Positions 8,149 to 17,604 of a stretch of DNA of 64,000 nt are shown here, in pieces. A program made the translations under genes and the position numbers. The stretch spans positions 3,946,501 to 4,010,500 of the forward strand of contig NZ_JACYGY010000001.1 of assembly GCF_015221875.1 (NCBI RefSeq). The letters run 5' to 3'. Below the pieces are notes generated by a model. The model worked only from the letters and a program-made list of their open reading frames with translations. It ran no database searches and was not told the DNA's origin. The DNA is from Dyadobacter subterraneus. GTDB lineage: Bacteria; Bacteroidota; Bacteroidia; Cytophagales; Spirosomataceae. The stretch's first letter is position 1. The number at the start of each line of letters is the position of its first letter.

Positions 8149-11100
8149 ATGATTTACTTCTTTTCCAACGACCGCAATACCGTCTTTGCTCTGCAAATTG
8201 AACAAACTCTCACTCAGGCAAATATTTCCAAATTATCCTGGCTTTTTGGTAACGCCCAGCTCAGTGAAGAAACTGTACTGGAAGGATTTTTTGTAGGACC
8301 ACGCGCTGCGATGATTACCCCATGGAGTACAAATGCCGTGGAAATTACCCAGAACATGGATATCCATGGCATTATCAGGATTGAGGAGTTTTTAAAAGTT
8401 GAGGCGGATTTTACAGATTTTGATCCGATGCTGTCGCAAAAATACAGCGAACTTAACCAGCATATTTATACCATCAGCATTCAGCCTGAATCTATTCTTG
8501 CAATTAATGACATTGCTGAATACAATCAGCAGGAAGGTTTGTCGCTAAGTTCTGAGGAAATAGACTACCTTAATAAGCTGTCTGAAAAACTGGACCGTAA
8601 ACTTACCGACTCAGAAGTTTTTGGTTTTTCACAAGTAAATTCAGAGCATTGTCGTCACAAAATTTTCAACGGAACCTTTGTGATCGACGGAGTTGAACAG
8701 CCTTCTTCTTTGTTCAAACTGATACGGAAAACATCCGAAACAAATCCTAACGGAATTGTTTCAGCCTATAAAGACAACGTTGCTTTTGTAAAGGGGCCAC
8801 GCGTTGAACAGTTTGCGCCGAAACGCCCGGATGTTCCTGAATACTACGAAACAAAAGATTTTGATTCTGTCATTTCTCTTAAAGCAGAAACACACAATTT
8901 CCCAACTACGGTTGAACCGTTCAACGGCGCAGCAACCGGGTCAGGTGGAGAAATCAGAGACAGACTTGCTGGTGGACAAGGTTCCTTGCCGCTTGCGGGA
9001 ACGGCGGTTTATATGACTTCCTTTTCACGTTTGGAAGAAAATCGTCCCTGGGAACAACCAATGGCAGAAAGACCATGGTTATACCAGACGCCGATGGATA
9101 TTCTGATTAAAGCGTCAAATGGTGCTTCTGATTTTGGAAATAAATTCGGGCAGCCTTTAATCGTTGGGTCATTGCTAACGTTTGAACATGAGGAAGATGC
9201 CAGAAAACTTGGTTACGATAAAGTGATCATGCAGGCAGGCGGAATTGGGTACGGAAAAGCGGATCAGGCTAAAAAAGAAAAACCTTCTGTTGACGATAAA
9301 ATCGTTGTTCTGGGTGGTGAAAATTACCGGATCGGTATGGGCGGCGCGGCCGTTTCTTCTGCTGATACAGGTGCCATGAGCTCTGGAATTGAGCTTAATG
9401 CAGTGCAACGTTCCAATCCTGAAATGCAGAAAAGAGTTGCCAATGCCGTTCGCGGTATGGTAGAAAGTGATAATAATACAATTGTTTCCATTCACGACCA
9501 CGGCGCAGGCGGACACTTGAACTGTCTTTCTGAACTTGTGGAAGAAACAGGTGGAAAAATTGATCTTGATAAATTGCCGGTGGGTGATCCTACCCTTTCG
9601 GCAAAAGAAATCATCGGTAACGAATCCCAGGAACGTATGGGACTTGTGATCGGTAAGGAAAATATCGATACACTGCAAAGAATCGCAGACCGCGAAAGAG
9701 CGCCGATGTATACCGTAGGAGAAGTTACTTCGGATCACCGCTTTACTTTTGAATCTTCTTCGACAGGTGCAAAACCGATGGATCTGAAAATGGATGATAT
9801 GTTTGGCAGCTCGCCAAAAGTTGTCATGCATGACAAAACGGTTGAAAGAAAATATCAACCTGTAACCTACGATCAAAAAGAGCTTCATAATTACCTGACG
9901 CAACTTCTTCAACTGGAAGCTGTGGCGAGTAAAGATTGGCTTACTAATAAAGTTGACCGTTGCGTTGGCGGCCGTGTGGCGAAACAGCAATGTGCTGGTC
10001 CGCTTCAATTGCCGTTGAACAATGTTGGCGTGATGGCGCTGGATTACAAGGGAAAAGAAGGAATTGCAACTTCTATCGGTCACGCTCCTCTTTCTGCGCT
10101 GATTGATCCTGCTGCGGGAAGCCGCAATGCGATCGCTGAATCACTTTCAAATATAATCTGGGCGCCTTTGCAGGATGGACTTGAAAGCGTTTCGCTTTCT
10201 GCCAACTGGATGTGGGCTTGTAAAAATGAAGGTGAAGATGCGCGTTTATATGCAGCCGTAAAAGCTTGTTCAGAATTTGCGATCAGTCTTGGAATCAATA
10301 TTCCTACGGGAAAAGATTCCTTGTCGATGAAACAAAAATATAAGGATGCGGAAGTGATCGCTCCGGGAACTGTGATTATTTCAGCGGCAGGACATTGCGA
10401 TGATATTGCCGCAGTCGTTGAACCAGTACTTCAAAAAGACGGCGGTGCAATTTACTACATCAATCTTTCAGAAGATCTTTACAAACTGGGCGGTTCTTCT
10501 TTTGCCCAGATTTTGGGTAAAATCGGAACAGAAACTCCGGATATGAAAAGTGCTGAATCATTTAAAAATACATTCAATACTATTCAGCAGCTGATTAAAG
10601 CTGGAAAAATTCAGGCGGGTCATGATATTGGCAGCGGCGGATTAATTACCACGCTTCTTGAAATGTGTTTTGCTGACCGTGATCTTGGAGCAAATATTGA
10701 TCTTTCATCTTTGTCTGACCAGGATATTATCACCAAACTTTTCTCTGAAAACATTGGTATCGTTTTCCAGGCGGATTCAGAAGCTGAATCTGTTCTGGAA
10801 GCGGCTGGTGTTGATTTCCACAAAATTGGAACAGTAACCTCTACTGCAACTTTGACGGTTAAGGATCAGTCAGGAAATCAGGATTTTGCAATCGACGAGC
10901 TTCGTGATGTCTGGTTTAAAACTTCTTATTTGCTGGATAAAAAACAAAGCGGACCGGTTAAGGCGAAAGAACGTTTTGATAATTATAAAAACCACGTATT
11001 GCAATACAATTTCCCATTGCAGTTTGATGGTAAAAAGCCGGTAATCGATCCTTCAAAACCAAGACCAAAAGCAGCTGTTATTCGTGAAAAAGGCAGCAAT

Positions 11101-11805
11101 TCGGAAAGAGAATTAGCCAATGCGATGTATCTGGCAGGTTTTGATGTGAAAGACGTGCACATGACAGACCTTATTTCCGGCCGTGAAACGCTGGAAGATA
11201 TCCAGTTTATCGGTGCTGTGGGAGGATTTTCTAATTCAGATGTTTTGGGTTCTGCCAAAGGCTGGGCTGGTGCATTTCTTTACAATGAAAAAGCAAAAAT
11301 CGCTTTGGAAAACTTCTTCAAACGCGAGGATACGCTTTCAGTTGGTATTTGTAATGGCTGCCAGTTGTTTATAGAATTGGGTCTTATCAATGAAGACCAT
11401 GAAGAAAAACCAAAAATGCTTCATAATGAAAGTAAAAAGCACGAAAGCGGGTTTACTTCACTGACGATCCAGGAAAATAATTCGGTTATGCTTTCCACTT
11501 TGGCGGGCAGCACGCTGGGTGTATGGATTTCTCACGGCGAAGGTAAATTCCAGCTTCCTTACTCAGAGGATAAATATAGCATCGTTGCGAAATATGGCTA
11601 CGAATCTTATCCTGCCAATCCGAACGGTTCCGACTATAATACGGCTATGCTGTGCGATAATTCAGGAAGACATTTGGTGATGATGCCGCACATTGAAAGA
11701 TCACTTTTCCAATGGCACTGGGCGAATTATCCAAAAGGAAGAAAAGACGAAGTTTCTCCTTGGATTGAGGCGTTTGTAAACGCAAGAAAGTGGCTTGAAA
11801 AATAG
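8149..11805 (+). CDS. purL: Phosphoribosylformylglycinamidine synthase, single-chain
   Basis: The 1218-residue product is the large one-chain FGAM synthase, which converts FGAR, glutamine and ATP to FGAM in the fourth step of purine synthesis. It has an N-terminal PurS-like part, a linker with FGFSQVNSEHCRHK, and two AIRS-type halves (LKAETHNFPTTVEPFNGAAT, then INIPTGKDSLSMKQKY). A C-terminal class I glutaminase has its nucleophile in VGICNGCQLF and its His/Glu part near PHIERSLFQWHW. The length fits Bacteroidota homologues. It stands alone between a LytTR regulator and a terminator, so it is not in a pur operon here. Confidence 0.97.
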   Translation: MIYFFSNDRNTVFALQIEQTLTQANISKLSWLFGNAQLSEETVLEGFFVGPRAAMITPWSTNAVEITQNMDIHGIIRIEEFLKVEADFTDFDPMLSQKYSELNQHIYTISIQPESILAINDIAEYNQQEGLSLSSEEIDYLNKLSEKLDRKLTDSEVFGFSQVNSEHCRHKIFNGTFVIDGVEQPSSLFKLIRKTSETNPNGIVSAYKDNVAFVKGPRVEQFAPKRPDVPEYYETKDFDSVISLKAETHNFPTTVEPFNGAATGSGGEIRDRLAGGQGSLPLAGTAVYMTSFSRLEENRPWEQPMAERPWLYQTPMDILIKASNGASDFGNKFGQPLIVGSLLTFEHEEDARKLGYDKVIMQAGGIGYGKADQAKKEKPSVDDKIVVLGGENYRIGMGGAAVSSADTGAMSSGIELNAVQRSNPEMQKRVANAVRGMVESDNNTIVSIHDHGAGGHLNCLSELVEETGGKIDLDKLPVGDPTLSAKEIIGNESQERMGLVIGKENIDTLQRIADRERAPMYTVGEVTSDHRFTFESSSTGAKPMDLKMDDMFGSSPKVVMHDKTVERKYQPVTYDQKELHNYLTQLLQLEAVASKDWLTNKVDRCVGGRVAKQQCAGPLQLPLNNVGVMALDYKGKEGIATSIGHAPLSALIDPAAGSRNAIAESLSNIIWAPLQDGLESVSLSANWMWACKNEGEDARLYAAVKACSEFAISLGINIPTGKDSLSMKQKYKDAEVIAPGTVIISAAGHCDDIAAVVEPVLQKDGGAIYYINLSEDLYKLGGSSFAQILGKIGTETPDMKSAESFKNTFNTIQQLIKAGKIQAGHDIGSGGLITTLLEMCFADRDLGANIDLSSLSDQDIITKLFSENIGIVFQADSEAESVLEAAGVDFHKIGTVTSTATLTVKDQSGNQDFAIDELRDVWFKTSYLLDKKQSGPVKAKERFDNYKNHVLQYNFPLQFDGKKPVIDPSKPRPKAAVIREKGSNSERELANAMYLAGFDVKDVHMTDLISGRETLEDIQFIGAVGGFSNSDVLGSAKGWAGAFLYNEKAKIALENFFKREDTLSVGICNGCQLFIELGLINEDHEEKPKMLHNESKKHESGFTSLTIQENNSVMLSTLAGSTLGVWISHGEGKFQLPYSEDKYSIVAKYGYESYPANPNGSDYNTAMLCDNSGRHLVMMPHIERSLFQWHWANYPKGRKDEVSPWIEAFVNARKWLEK

Positions 11806-11820
11806 TAATTTGATATAAAT

Positions 11821-11868
11821 ACATAAAATGCCATCCACAAATTATTCACTGTGGATGGCATTTTATGT
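11821..11868. terminator. Bidirectional terminator between purL and the monooxygenase gene
   Basis: A perfect 19-base inverted repeat: 11821-11839 pairs with 11850-11868 around a 10-base loop, with A/T runs at the base of the stem on both strands. The right arm ends on the first base of the leftward gene's stop codon (11868-11870). Confidence 0.85.
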
Positions 11869-12992
11869 TAGAAAGGCGTTGACATTGTGTTTCTTTTCCG
11901 GATTGCTTCTTCGGTTCTTGGAATAAAACTTTCCCTAACATTTGATTCTGCTATGGCTTGAACCTCTTCAATAAACGGACGTAAATTCTGATTATAATCC
12001 TGAAAAGTCAATTCATAATTTCCGTTGTATTTTTCCAGGGCATCGGCCAAGGTTGCGGCACCCAATACCGCCAACGACGCACCCATTCCGGCCGCGGGAG
12101 AAGCACAATAACCGGCATCACCTACCAACGCTACTCTGCCTTTTGTCCATGACGGCATTTTTATCTGACAAAATTTATCGAAATAAAAATTTTCCGATTT
12201 CTTTACTTCTTCAAGTAATTCTTCGGTTCTCCATCCCAGACCCGCAAACTGCTCATAAATTATTTGCCGTTGCTGCGCCTCATCACGATAATCATAGGGA
12301 ATTTCTTTATCTGAATTGAAGCAGAAAATGATATCGGTTTTATTCTTGTATGCATTCAACATAACGGCCTTGTCCGGCACATTATACATTTGCATTGTTT
12401 TTTGTTTGATCAGCAATTTATTCAGGATTGTGATAGAAGAATATGCTTCAAGAAAATGGGAATATTCAGCTTCCGGGCCAAACCAGATTTTTCTTACACC
12501 TGAATGTATCCCGTCGCAGCCAAGGACCAGATCAAATGATTGTTCTGGGCCGGTTTTAAAACGAACGGTTATATCGTCCGGTGTTTCGTTCAAGGCGGTG
12601 ATGCTGTTATTGAATATAAATTCAACGTCATTTCTTAATTTATCAAGTAAAATGTCCGCAAATTTATCGCGCTCAATTTCTACGTCATCATCCGGAAGTT
12701 CTGCTCCCTCTTCGGTCAGCGAAATTGAACCTTCTGTAAAATCCTCAGTATTTTTAAATTCTACCATTTCCACATTTAGCCTGTGAAATTTTAGCTGTTC
12801 AAAAATCCCCATACGTTTAGCCGCATCTGCGGCCGCACCTTTTATATCAACAGCTCCACCGGCAGTTCGGGGCTGGCTTGCAATCTCAACGATTGTCACT
12901 TTGTAACCCAGCTTGTTCATCCAGTAAGCTGTCGAAAGACCAGCCATGCTGGCACCAGAAACAAGCACTTTTTTTATTTTTGTCGATTCCAT
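11868..12992 (-). CDS. FAD-dependent monooxygenase (PHBH/TetX-like fold)
   Basis: The product has 374 residues. An N-terminal Rossmann motif KVLVSGASMAGLSTAYWMN is followed by the acidic end of strand 2 (VTIVE). LVLGCDGIHSGVRK matches the DG motif, and RVALVGDAGYCASPAAGMGA is the GD motif that binds FAD ribityl. This is the class A flavoprotein monooxygenase pattern, which includes aromatic hydroxylases and tetracycline-inactivating enzymes; the substrate cannot be assigned. An AraC-type regulator lies 78 bases upstream on the same strand and probably controls it. Confidence 0.9.
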   Translation of the reverse strand: MESTKIKKVLVSGASMAGLSTAYWMNKLGYKVTIVEIASQPRTAGGAVDIKGAAADAAKRMGIFEQLKFHRLNVEMVEFKNTEDFTEGSISLTEEGAELPDDDVEIERDKFADILLDKLRNDVEFIFNNSITALNETPDDITVRFKTGPEQSFDLVLGCDGIHSGVRKIWFGPEAEYSHFLEAYSSITILNKLLIKQKTMQMYNVPDKAVMLNAYKNKTDIIFCFNSDKEIPYDYRDEAQQRQIIYEQFAGLGWRTEELLEEVKKSENFYFDKFCQIKMPSWTKGRVALVGDAGYCASPAAGMGASLAVLGAATLADALEKYNGNYELTFQDYNQNLRPFIEEVQAIAESNVRESFIPRTEEAIRKRNTMSTPF

Positions 12993-13070
12993 TTTTATAC
13001 CATTTTTTTATAGCACAAAGGAACCTGGTACGTCAGGGTCAGAAAATAGTAATTGGAAGTAAGTATTGGA

Positions 13071-13952
13071 CTAATCGAGGTTTTTCTTTCGAAAAATCAA
13101 AGCAGGCGTGCCCGTTACTTTTGTGAACAGACGAGAAAAATACGGATAATCATCATAACCCAGTTCAGCAGAAATCTCTTTTACTGATTTATCAGAATAA
13201 TAAAGCAAACGTTTTGCTTCTAAAATTACACGCTGCTGAATATGATATGTGACGGGATATCCGGTTACTTCTTTAACACATTCGTTCAGGTATGGTGTAG
13301 AAATATTCAATTTTTGCGCATAAGCTGCCGGACTTTTGATACTGCTGTAATTACGTTCCAGCATTTCCCTGAATGCTTTGTTTACAATTTCAAATCGTGA
13401 AAGTTTGTCTGTTGACTTGGAGTGTTCCAAATATTGAGACGCAACCAGTGCAATCAGCGCATTGCAAATGTCTTTTAGCAGTGACTGATAAAGCTGATCA
13501 CTTTTCCTCCCGGAAAATTTAATGAAAAGTGATACTGTCTCAGAGAGAATTGAAAACGTTTCATTACTCAACTCCAATGGCTTTGCCGGCGTTATGCTTT
13601 CCAGTAATTGGAGATATTCAGGATTCAGATTTTCATTATTGATTGCCCAGCTGCTGACCGTTACATTTTCGAAATCTGTCGTGCGATGCACCTGATCGGG
13701 ATGAATGTAAATCACCGAAGGCGCAGTCATCTTATACTTTTGAAAATCGATTTCCAGATGGACAGTACCTGTTTCAAGCAGGAAAAATGAATGACGATCG
13801 TGCCTATGGGATTGTTCCGCTTCTTCAAAACCGTTGTAAGATACTGCACCAGAATTCCATAAATCATTAACCGCGAGTCGTTCAACGGAAATATCTCCGC
13901 CGAAGTCATCAGTCATCGTATTTAAAGGAATGGATTTATTTTTCTTACGCAT
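13071..13952 (-). CDS. AraC-family transcriptional regulator
   Basis: The 293-residue product has an N-terminal cupin-like effector domain (HRHDRHSFFLLETGTVHLEI, IYIHPDQVHR) and a C-terminal double helix-turn-helix (YAQKLNISTPYLNECVKEVT, then VKEISAELGYDDYPYFSRLF). The ATG at 13952 is preferred over a TTG three codons upstream because a TAnnTTTG element lies only 19 bases before it. It is on the same strand as the FAD monooxygenase and is the likely regulator of that gene, responding to a small molecule. Confidence 0.92.
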   Translation of the reverse strand: MRKKNKSIPLNTMTDDFGGDISVERLAVNDLWNSGAVSYNGFEEAEQSHRHDRHSFFLLETGTVHLEIDFQKYKMTAPSVIYIHPDQVHRTTDFENVTVSSWAINNENLNPEYLQLLESITPAKPLELSNETFSILSETVSLFIKFSGRKSDQLYQSLLKDICNALIALVASQYLEHSKSTDKLSRFEIVNKAFREMLERNYSSIKSPAAYAQKLNISTPYLNECVKEVTGYPVTYHIQQRVILEAKRLLYYSDKSVKEISAELGYDDYPYFSRLFTKVTGTPALIFRKKNLD

Positions 13953-13971
13953 CTTTTTCAATTCAGTCTCA

Positions 13972-13979
13972 CAAAGGTA
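13972..13979 (-). promoter_or_regulatory. -7 element for the AraC-family gene
   Basis: Read leftward the sequence is TACCTTTG, an exact TAnnTTTG match 19 bases before the chosen start at 13952. The -33 position has only a weak TATG two or three bases off the usual spacing. Confidence 0.45.
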
Positions 13980-14126
13980 GTTTTTGCATTTATTCCGCCT
14001 CCATAATCACAATTCTTTAAACTTCTGTTTCAAGGATAAGTATCAAAAGTAATAATGAATTGTAGTAGATCAGGTCGACAACCTGTTTTATCTTTTCAAA
14101 GAATTCCACCCGCTACGAAGAGCTGT

Positions 14127-15047
14127 ATGAAAAGCTTAATGGCTATTGTGTTTCTGTGCATCATAAATTTTACATTGGCAAAAAGCCAAAGTCTGACCGG
14201 CATGTGGTCAGGAGAAATTACCCAGGAAAATCCTCAATACAAAAATGGTACTGTTGAAATTACTTTAAATCAGGTCGGTGGATTTTTGAAGGGTCAGATA
14301 AAAACCAATCATCCGGATGGTTTCGTAATTCAGAAATTCAGGGGCATGATTACGAACTATAAAGTTGTAATGACAGAATACGAGGTAATCAGTGAATCAT
14401 CCAACATACTTCCCTGGTGTTTGAAAATTCTGGAAGGTTATCTTTTTACTGGTTCAGGGAAACCAGTTATCAAAGGAAAATGGACAAGTCATAAAGCCTA
14501 TCAATCCGGGAATTATATTGAAAGTGATTGTGCACCAGGCACATTTAATGTTACACAAATTGCTCCTAATGAACAGCCTCCACAGAAGTCTACTGTTGCA
14601 GGAAAAATATTGACTCAAAAACAATTAAAGCTAAATCAGGTTATCACCAGGGAAAATGAAATCTTAAACCCGGACTCTTCAATAAATTTCCCCAAACCCA
14701 GGCTTGGTGAAACAATGACATTAGCCCTGCAATTTGAACAAAGTAAAGCTGTTATCTTACCTTCCTCTCAACCAGAGCTTGACCGGATTTTAAATTATCT
14801 GAAACAATTTCCTACACTCGAAATTGAATTATCCGGTCACACAGACAATCAGGGTGATGCGATCAAAAATTATAAGTTGTCAGAGGAAAGGGTAAAAACA
14901 GTAAAAAAATATCTCACAGAAAGAGGCATAACATCTGGCAGAATTACTGGTAAAGGTCATGGCAGTAAAATGCCTGTCGCTCTGAACGATAGTGAAGAAA
15001 ACCGCAAGCTGAACAGACGTGTAGAAATGAAAGTTATACATGAATAG
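14127..15047 (+). CDS. OmpA-family peptidoglycan-binding protein
   Basis: The 306-residue product has a signal peptide (MKSLMAIVFLCIINFTLAKS), a beta-rich N-terminal domain beginning LTGMWSGEI, a linker, and a C-terminal OmpA domain. In the OmpA part, LEIELSGHTDNQGD and NYKLSEERVKTVKKYL then RVEMKV are the peptidoglycan-binding signatures. I set the start at 14127 because upstream residues in the same frame precede a clear signal peptide. It probably anchors the outer membrane to the cell wall; the N-terminal domain resembles a small lipocalin-like barrel, but that is a guess. Confidence 0.85.
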   Translation: MKSLMAIVFLCIINFTLAKSQSLTGMWSGEITQENPQYKNGTVEITLNQVGGFLKGQIKTNHPDGFVIQKFRGMITNYKVVMTEYEVISESSNILPWCLKILEGYLFTGSGKPVIKGKWTSHKAYQSGNYIESDCAPGTFNVTQIAPNEQPPQKSTVAGKILTQKQLKLNQVITRENEILNPDSSINFPKPRLGETMTLALQFEQSKAVILPSSQPELDRILNYLKQFPTLEIELSGHTDNQGDAIKNYKLSEERVKTVKKYLTERGITSGRITGKGHGSKMPVALNDSEENRKLNRRVEMKVIHE

Positions 15048-15078
15048 ATTTCATGTATTCCGGAGACGTATTAATATT

Positions 15079-16617
15079 TTAGCTTTTATCCTTCAAAGGC
15101 CTAATAAACAACACAGCCATCAACGCACCTAAAAACGCAAGTCCGGAAGAAATCCGCATAATAATGGCATAGGCACTTATAAATGACTTATGGTAAGCAT
15201 TTTTCACTAATGATATCTGCGATTTTTCGATTTTAGGCGGCACCTTGGCATTACCCAAATTGGCCGCTTCTTTAAGAATTTCCGTTTTCTCCGAAACTTT
15301 AAACGAAGATTTGTCCAGCTGTTCCGACAATGCACCCGAAAAAAATAAAACGGCCAAAGCACCAAATATTGCATTGGCAAAAACATTGGCAATTCTGGTC
15401 ATGGCATTGTTAACGCCGGAAGCCGTTCCTGAAAAATGATCACTTACCGAACCCATAACTGCCGTTGTCAAGGGAGCCACAGTAAATGACATTCCTAATC
15501 CGAAAATGACAATTCCCGGAAAAAATGTTGTCCAGTAATCAGAGGGCCCATTAGTCTGTTTCACAAATGATAATACCAGCAAACCTGCGCCTGCTGTGGC
15601 CGGTCCGGCGATTAGAAACATTCTGGGACCATATTTATCGGCAAGTTTTCCTGCATACCTGGCCAGCAATATCATGAGAAACGTAAAGGGTAAAAAAGTA
15701 AGTCCGGATTCCAGCTGACTATATCCCTGAACCTGCACAAGATTCAGCGACAGGAACAACATTCCTCCACCTAATCCTGCATAAAGAAAAAAGGTAAGCA
15801 AATTGGCGCCGCTGAAAGTTACACTGGAAAACAGGTTCAGAGGCATCATCGGATGAGCACTTTTGTATTGCAGATAAATAAAAAGTATGATTAGAAAAAT
15901 GCCGATTCCCAATGAAATGAAAGTTTGAATGTTGTTAAAACCAACAGAAGGTATCCGGAGAAATGCCAGTGTCAAGGTTGCAAGTGCAAAAGCAATAACA
16001 ACAGCTCCCGCGAAATCCAGTGGCTTGCCGGAAGGTATTTCCTCAGTAACCTTAACACGTTGCCAAAGCATAACAAGCGCAGCCGCACCGATTGGGACAT
16101 TGATAAAGAAAATATATCGCCACAGACCGGCATCCGCCAAGGCTCCACCCAAAATCGGACCGCCCAAAGTAACCACAGTTGTAAAAGCCGACCATGTTCC
16201 AATGGCCTTCCCCCGCTCCTTTTCATTGATGGAAGAAGAAATTAAGGATAAACTTCCAGGTATCATCAACGCTCCTCCTACTCCCTGAATTAACCTGAAA
16301 ATAACCAGCCAGATAACCGTTGGTGAAAATCCACATGCAGCAGAACCCGCTATAAAAATGGCGATTCCGATCATAAATACTTTTTTGCGACCAAGATTAT
16401 CACCCAAAGTTCCGCCGATCAGGATAAGTGAAGCCAACATCAACAAATATGCATTTAATATCCAGAAAAGGTCACTTCCTGTTGCACCGAGACTATTTTG
16501 CAATGATGGTAAAATGACATTCAGCGCGGTGCTGTCAATAAACGCCATCGCAGAAGCCAATATGACTGAGGCCATAATCCATTTTCCGTCTGAACTGGCA
16601 AGCGCTACTGTTGACAT
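15079..16617 (-). CDS. MFS drug exporter, DHA2 (14-helix) family
   Basis: The 512-residue polytopic protein has an MFS motif A (GGTLGDNLGRKKVF after helix 2), a motif C in helix 5 (TLGGPILGGALAD) and DSTALNVILPSLQ in helix 1, as in EmrB/QacA-type proton antiporters. These export lipophilic drugs, dyes or metabolites across the inner membrane. There is no EmrA or TolC partner nearby, so a single-component exporter or a distant partner is implied. An extended soluble segment near residues 430-475 precedes the last helix, as in QacA-like members. Confidence 0.9.
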   Translation of the reverse strand: MSTVALASSDGKWIMASVILASAMAFIDSTALNVILPSLQNSLGATGSDLFWILNAYLLMLASLILIGGTLGDNLGRKKVFMIGIAIFIAGSAACGFSPTVIWLVIFRLIQGVGGALMIPGSLSLISSSINEKERGKAIGTWSAFTTVVTLGGPILGGALADAGLWRYIFFINVPIGAAALVMLWQRVKVTEEIPSGKPLDFAGAVVIAFALATLTLAFLRIPSVGFNNIQTFISLGIGIFLIILFIYLQYKSAHPMMPLNLFSSVTFSGANLLTFFLYAGLGGGMLFLSLNLVQVQGYSQLESGLTFLPFTFLMILLARYAGKLADKYGPRMFLIAGPATAGAGLLVLSFVKQTNGPSDYWTTFFPGIVIFGLGMSFTVAPLTTAVMGSVSDHFSGTASGVNNAMTRIANVFANAIFGALAVLFFSGALSEQLDKSSFKVSEKTEILKEAANLGNAKVPPKIEKSQISLVKNAYHKSFISAYAIIMRISSGLAFLGALMAVLFIRPLKDKS

Positions 16618-16810
16618 GTGAATTTTATCAGGAGGTTTCCGAAAATATTTTGCAGATAGTAAGGTTAAATTACAATTATTTGAGAATACTTTTAAAGAAA
16701 AAGATTCCCCTGGTACAATATTAAAAAAAGGAAAATCTGTTCAGAATTATCTTTTTTAGACAACGGTTATGATCAATTTCATCCATAGAATATGTTTAAT
16801 TTAAACTTTA

Positions 16811-17467
16811 ATGATGTGTATGAAAAAGATTATTGGCTTTTTATCAATCGCAGGCGTTGTCTTATGCTGTACATCCCAAACTGAAAAACAGGCACATACA
16901 GCAATCGCAGAAAAAAATTCGGATACGACATCTGTCGTGACAAAAGATTCTACCGGAATTAAAAAAACGGATAATGAGTGGCTTATCATACCTGGAAAAT
17001 CCATTGGAAACACAAAAATCAATGAGAAAGCCGACCTGGTATTCCAGCATCTTGGAAAGCCAGATGGCGGAGATGCTGCTATGGGAAAATCAGTTGCAAT
17101 CTGGTATGCAAATCACGACATGACTGGCCATTCAACTTCCATTTATTTCGTAACAGATATGGGAAATAGTCCGGACGCCCTCGTTCGTCAGATTCGAGTA
17201 ACTTCTCCTGCTTTTAAAACCAGCGAAGGTCTGGGTGTTTCTTCTGAACTATCAGCAATTCAACAAACTTTCGAATTGGAAGTAGCAGAAAAATTCTCTG
17301 ATTCTGGGAAACAATACCAGATTTTTGATGCCAGGGAAGGAATTGCTTTTGAGATCGGTCCGGATAAAAAATGTGTGTCTGTGATTGTTCATGAAGCAGG
17401 CAAGCCTGTTTCAGGGACGTATTTGAAATTTAGAGCAACAAACCAGTTCTCCGAAAAGAAAAATTAA
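16811..17467 (+). CDS. Uncharacterised exported or lipoprotein-like protein
   Basis: The 218-residue product begins with a short basic stretch and a hydrophobic segment ending in VVLCCTSQ, so it is exported and may be a lipoprotein, though the lipobox is weak. The mature part (PGKSIGNTKINEKADLVF, LGKPDGGDAAMGKSVAIW) is reminiscent of small periplasmic repeat or BamE-like folds, but I cannot name a family. Three in-frame ATGs (16811, 16814, 16820) could start it. It stands alone, divergent from the exporter gene. Confidence 0.75.
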   Translation: MMCMKKIIGFLSIAGVVLCCTSQTEKQAHTAIAEKNSDTTSVVTKDSTGIKKTDNEWLIIPGKSIGNTKINEKADLVFQHLGKPDGGDAAMGKSVAIWYANHDMTGHSTSIYFVTDMGNSPDALVRQIRVTSPAFKTSEGLGVSSELSAIQQTFELEVAEKFSDSGKQYQIFDAREGIAFEIGPDKKCVSVIVHEAGKPVSGTYLKFRATNQFSEKKN

Positions 17468-17604
17468 TAAATAGGCATTAATAATATTGATGAATTATTC
17501 GCCTGGCGTATCATATGTTCTGAACCTAATTGAGTGGTCAGTAAGAAACTGGCTCAATCGTCTTTAAAACCAAACAACAATAACCTAAAACACTGCTCAT
17601 TAAA

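Noticed and set aside
9175..10083. 302-codon open frame antisense to purL
   Set aside because: Shadow of the purL reading frame: low-complexity, Cys/His/Phe-rich translation without domains, and purL is certain on the other strand.
15036..15058. 9-base inverted repeat over the OmpA-like stop considered as a terminator
   Set aside because: No T-run follows on either strand and the left arm is coding sequence.
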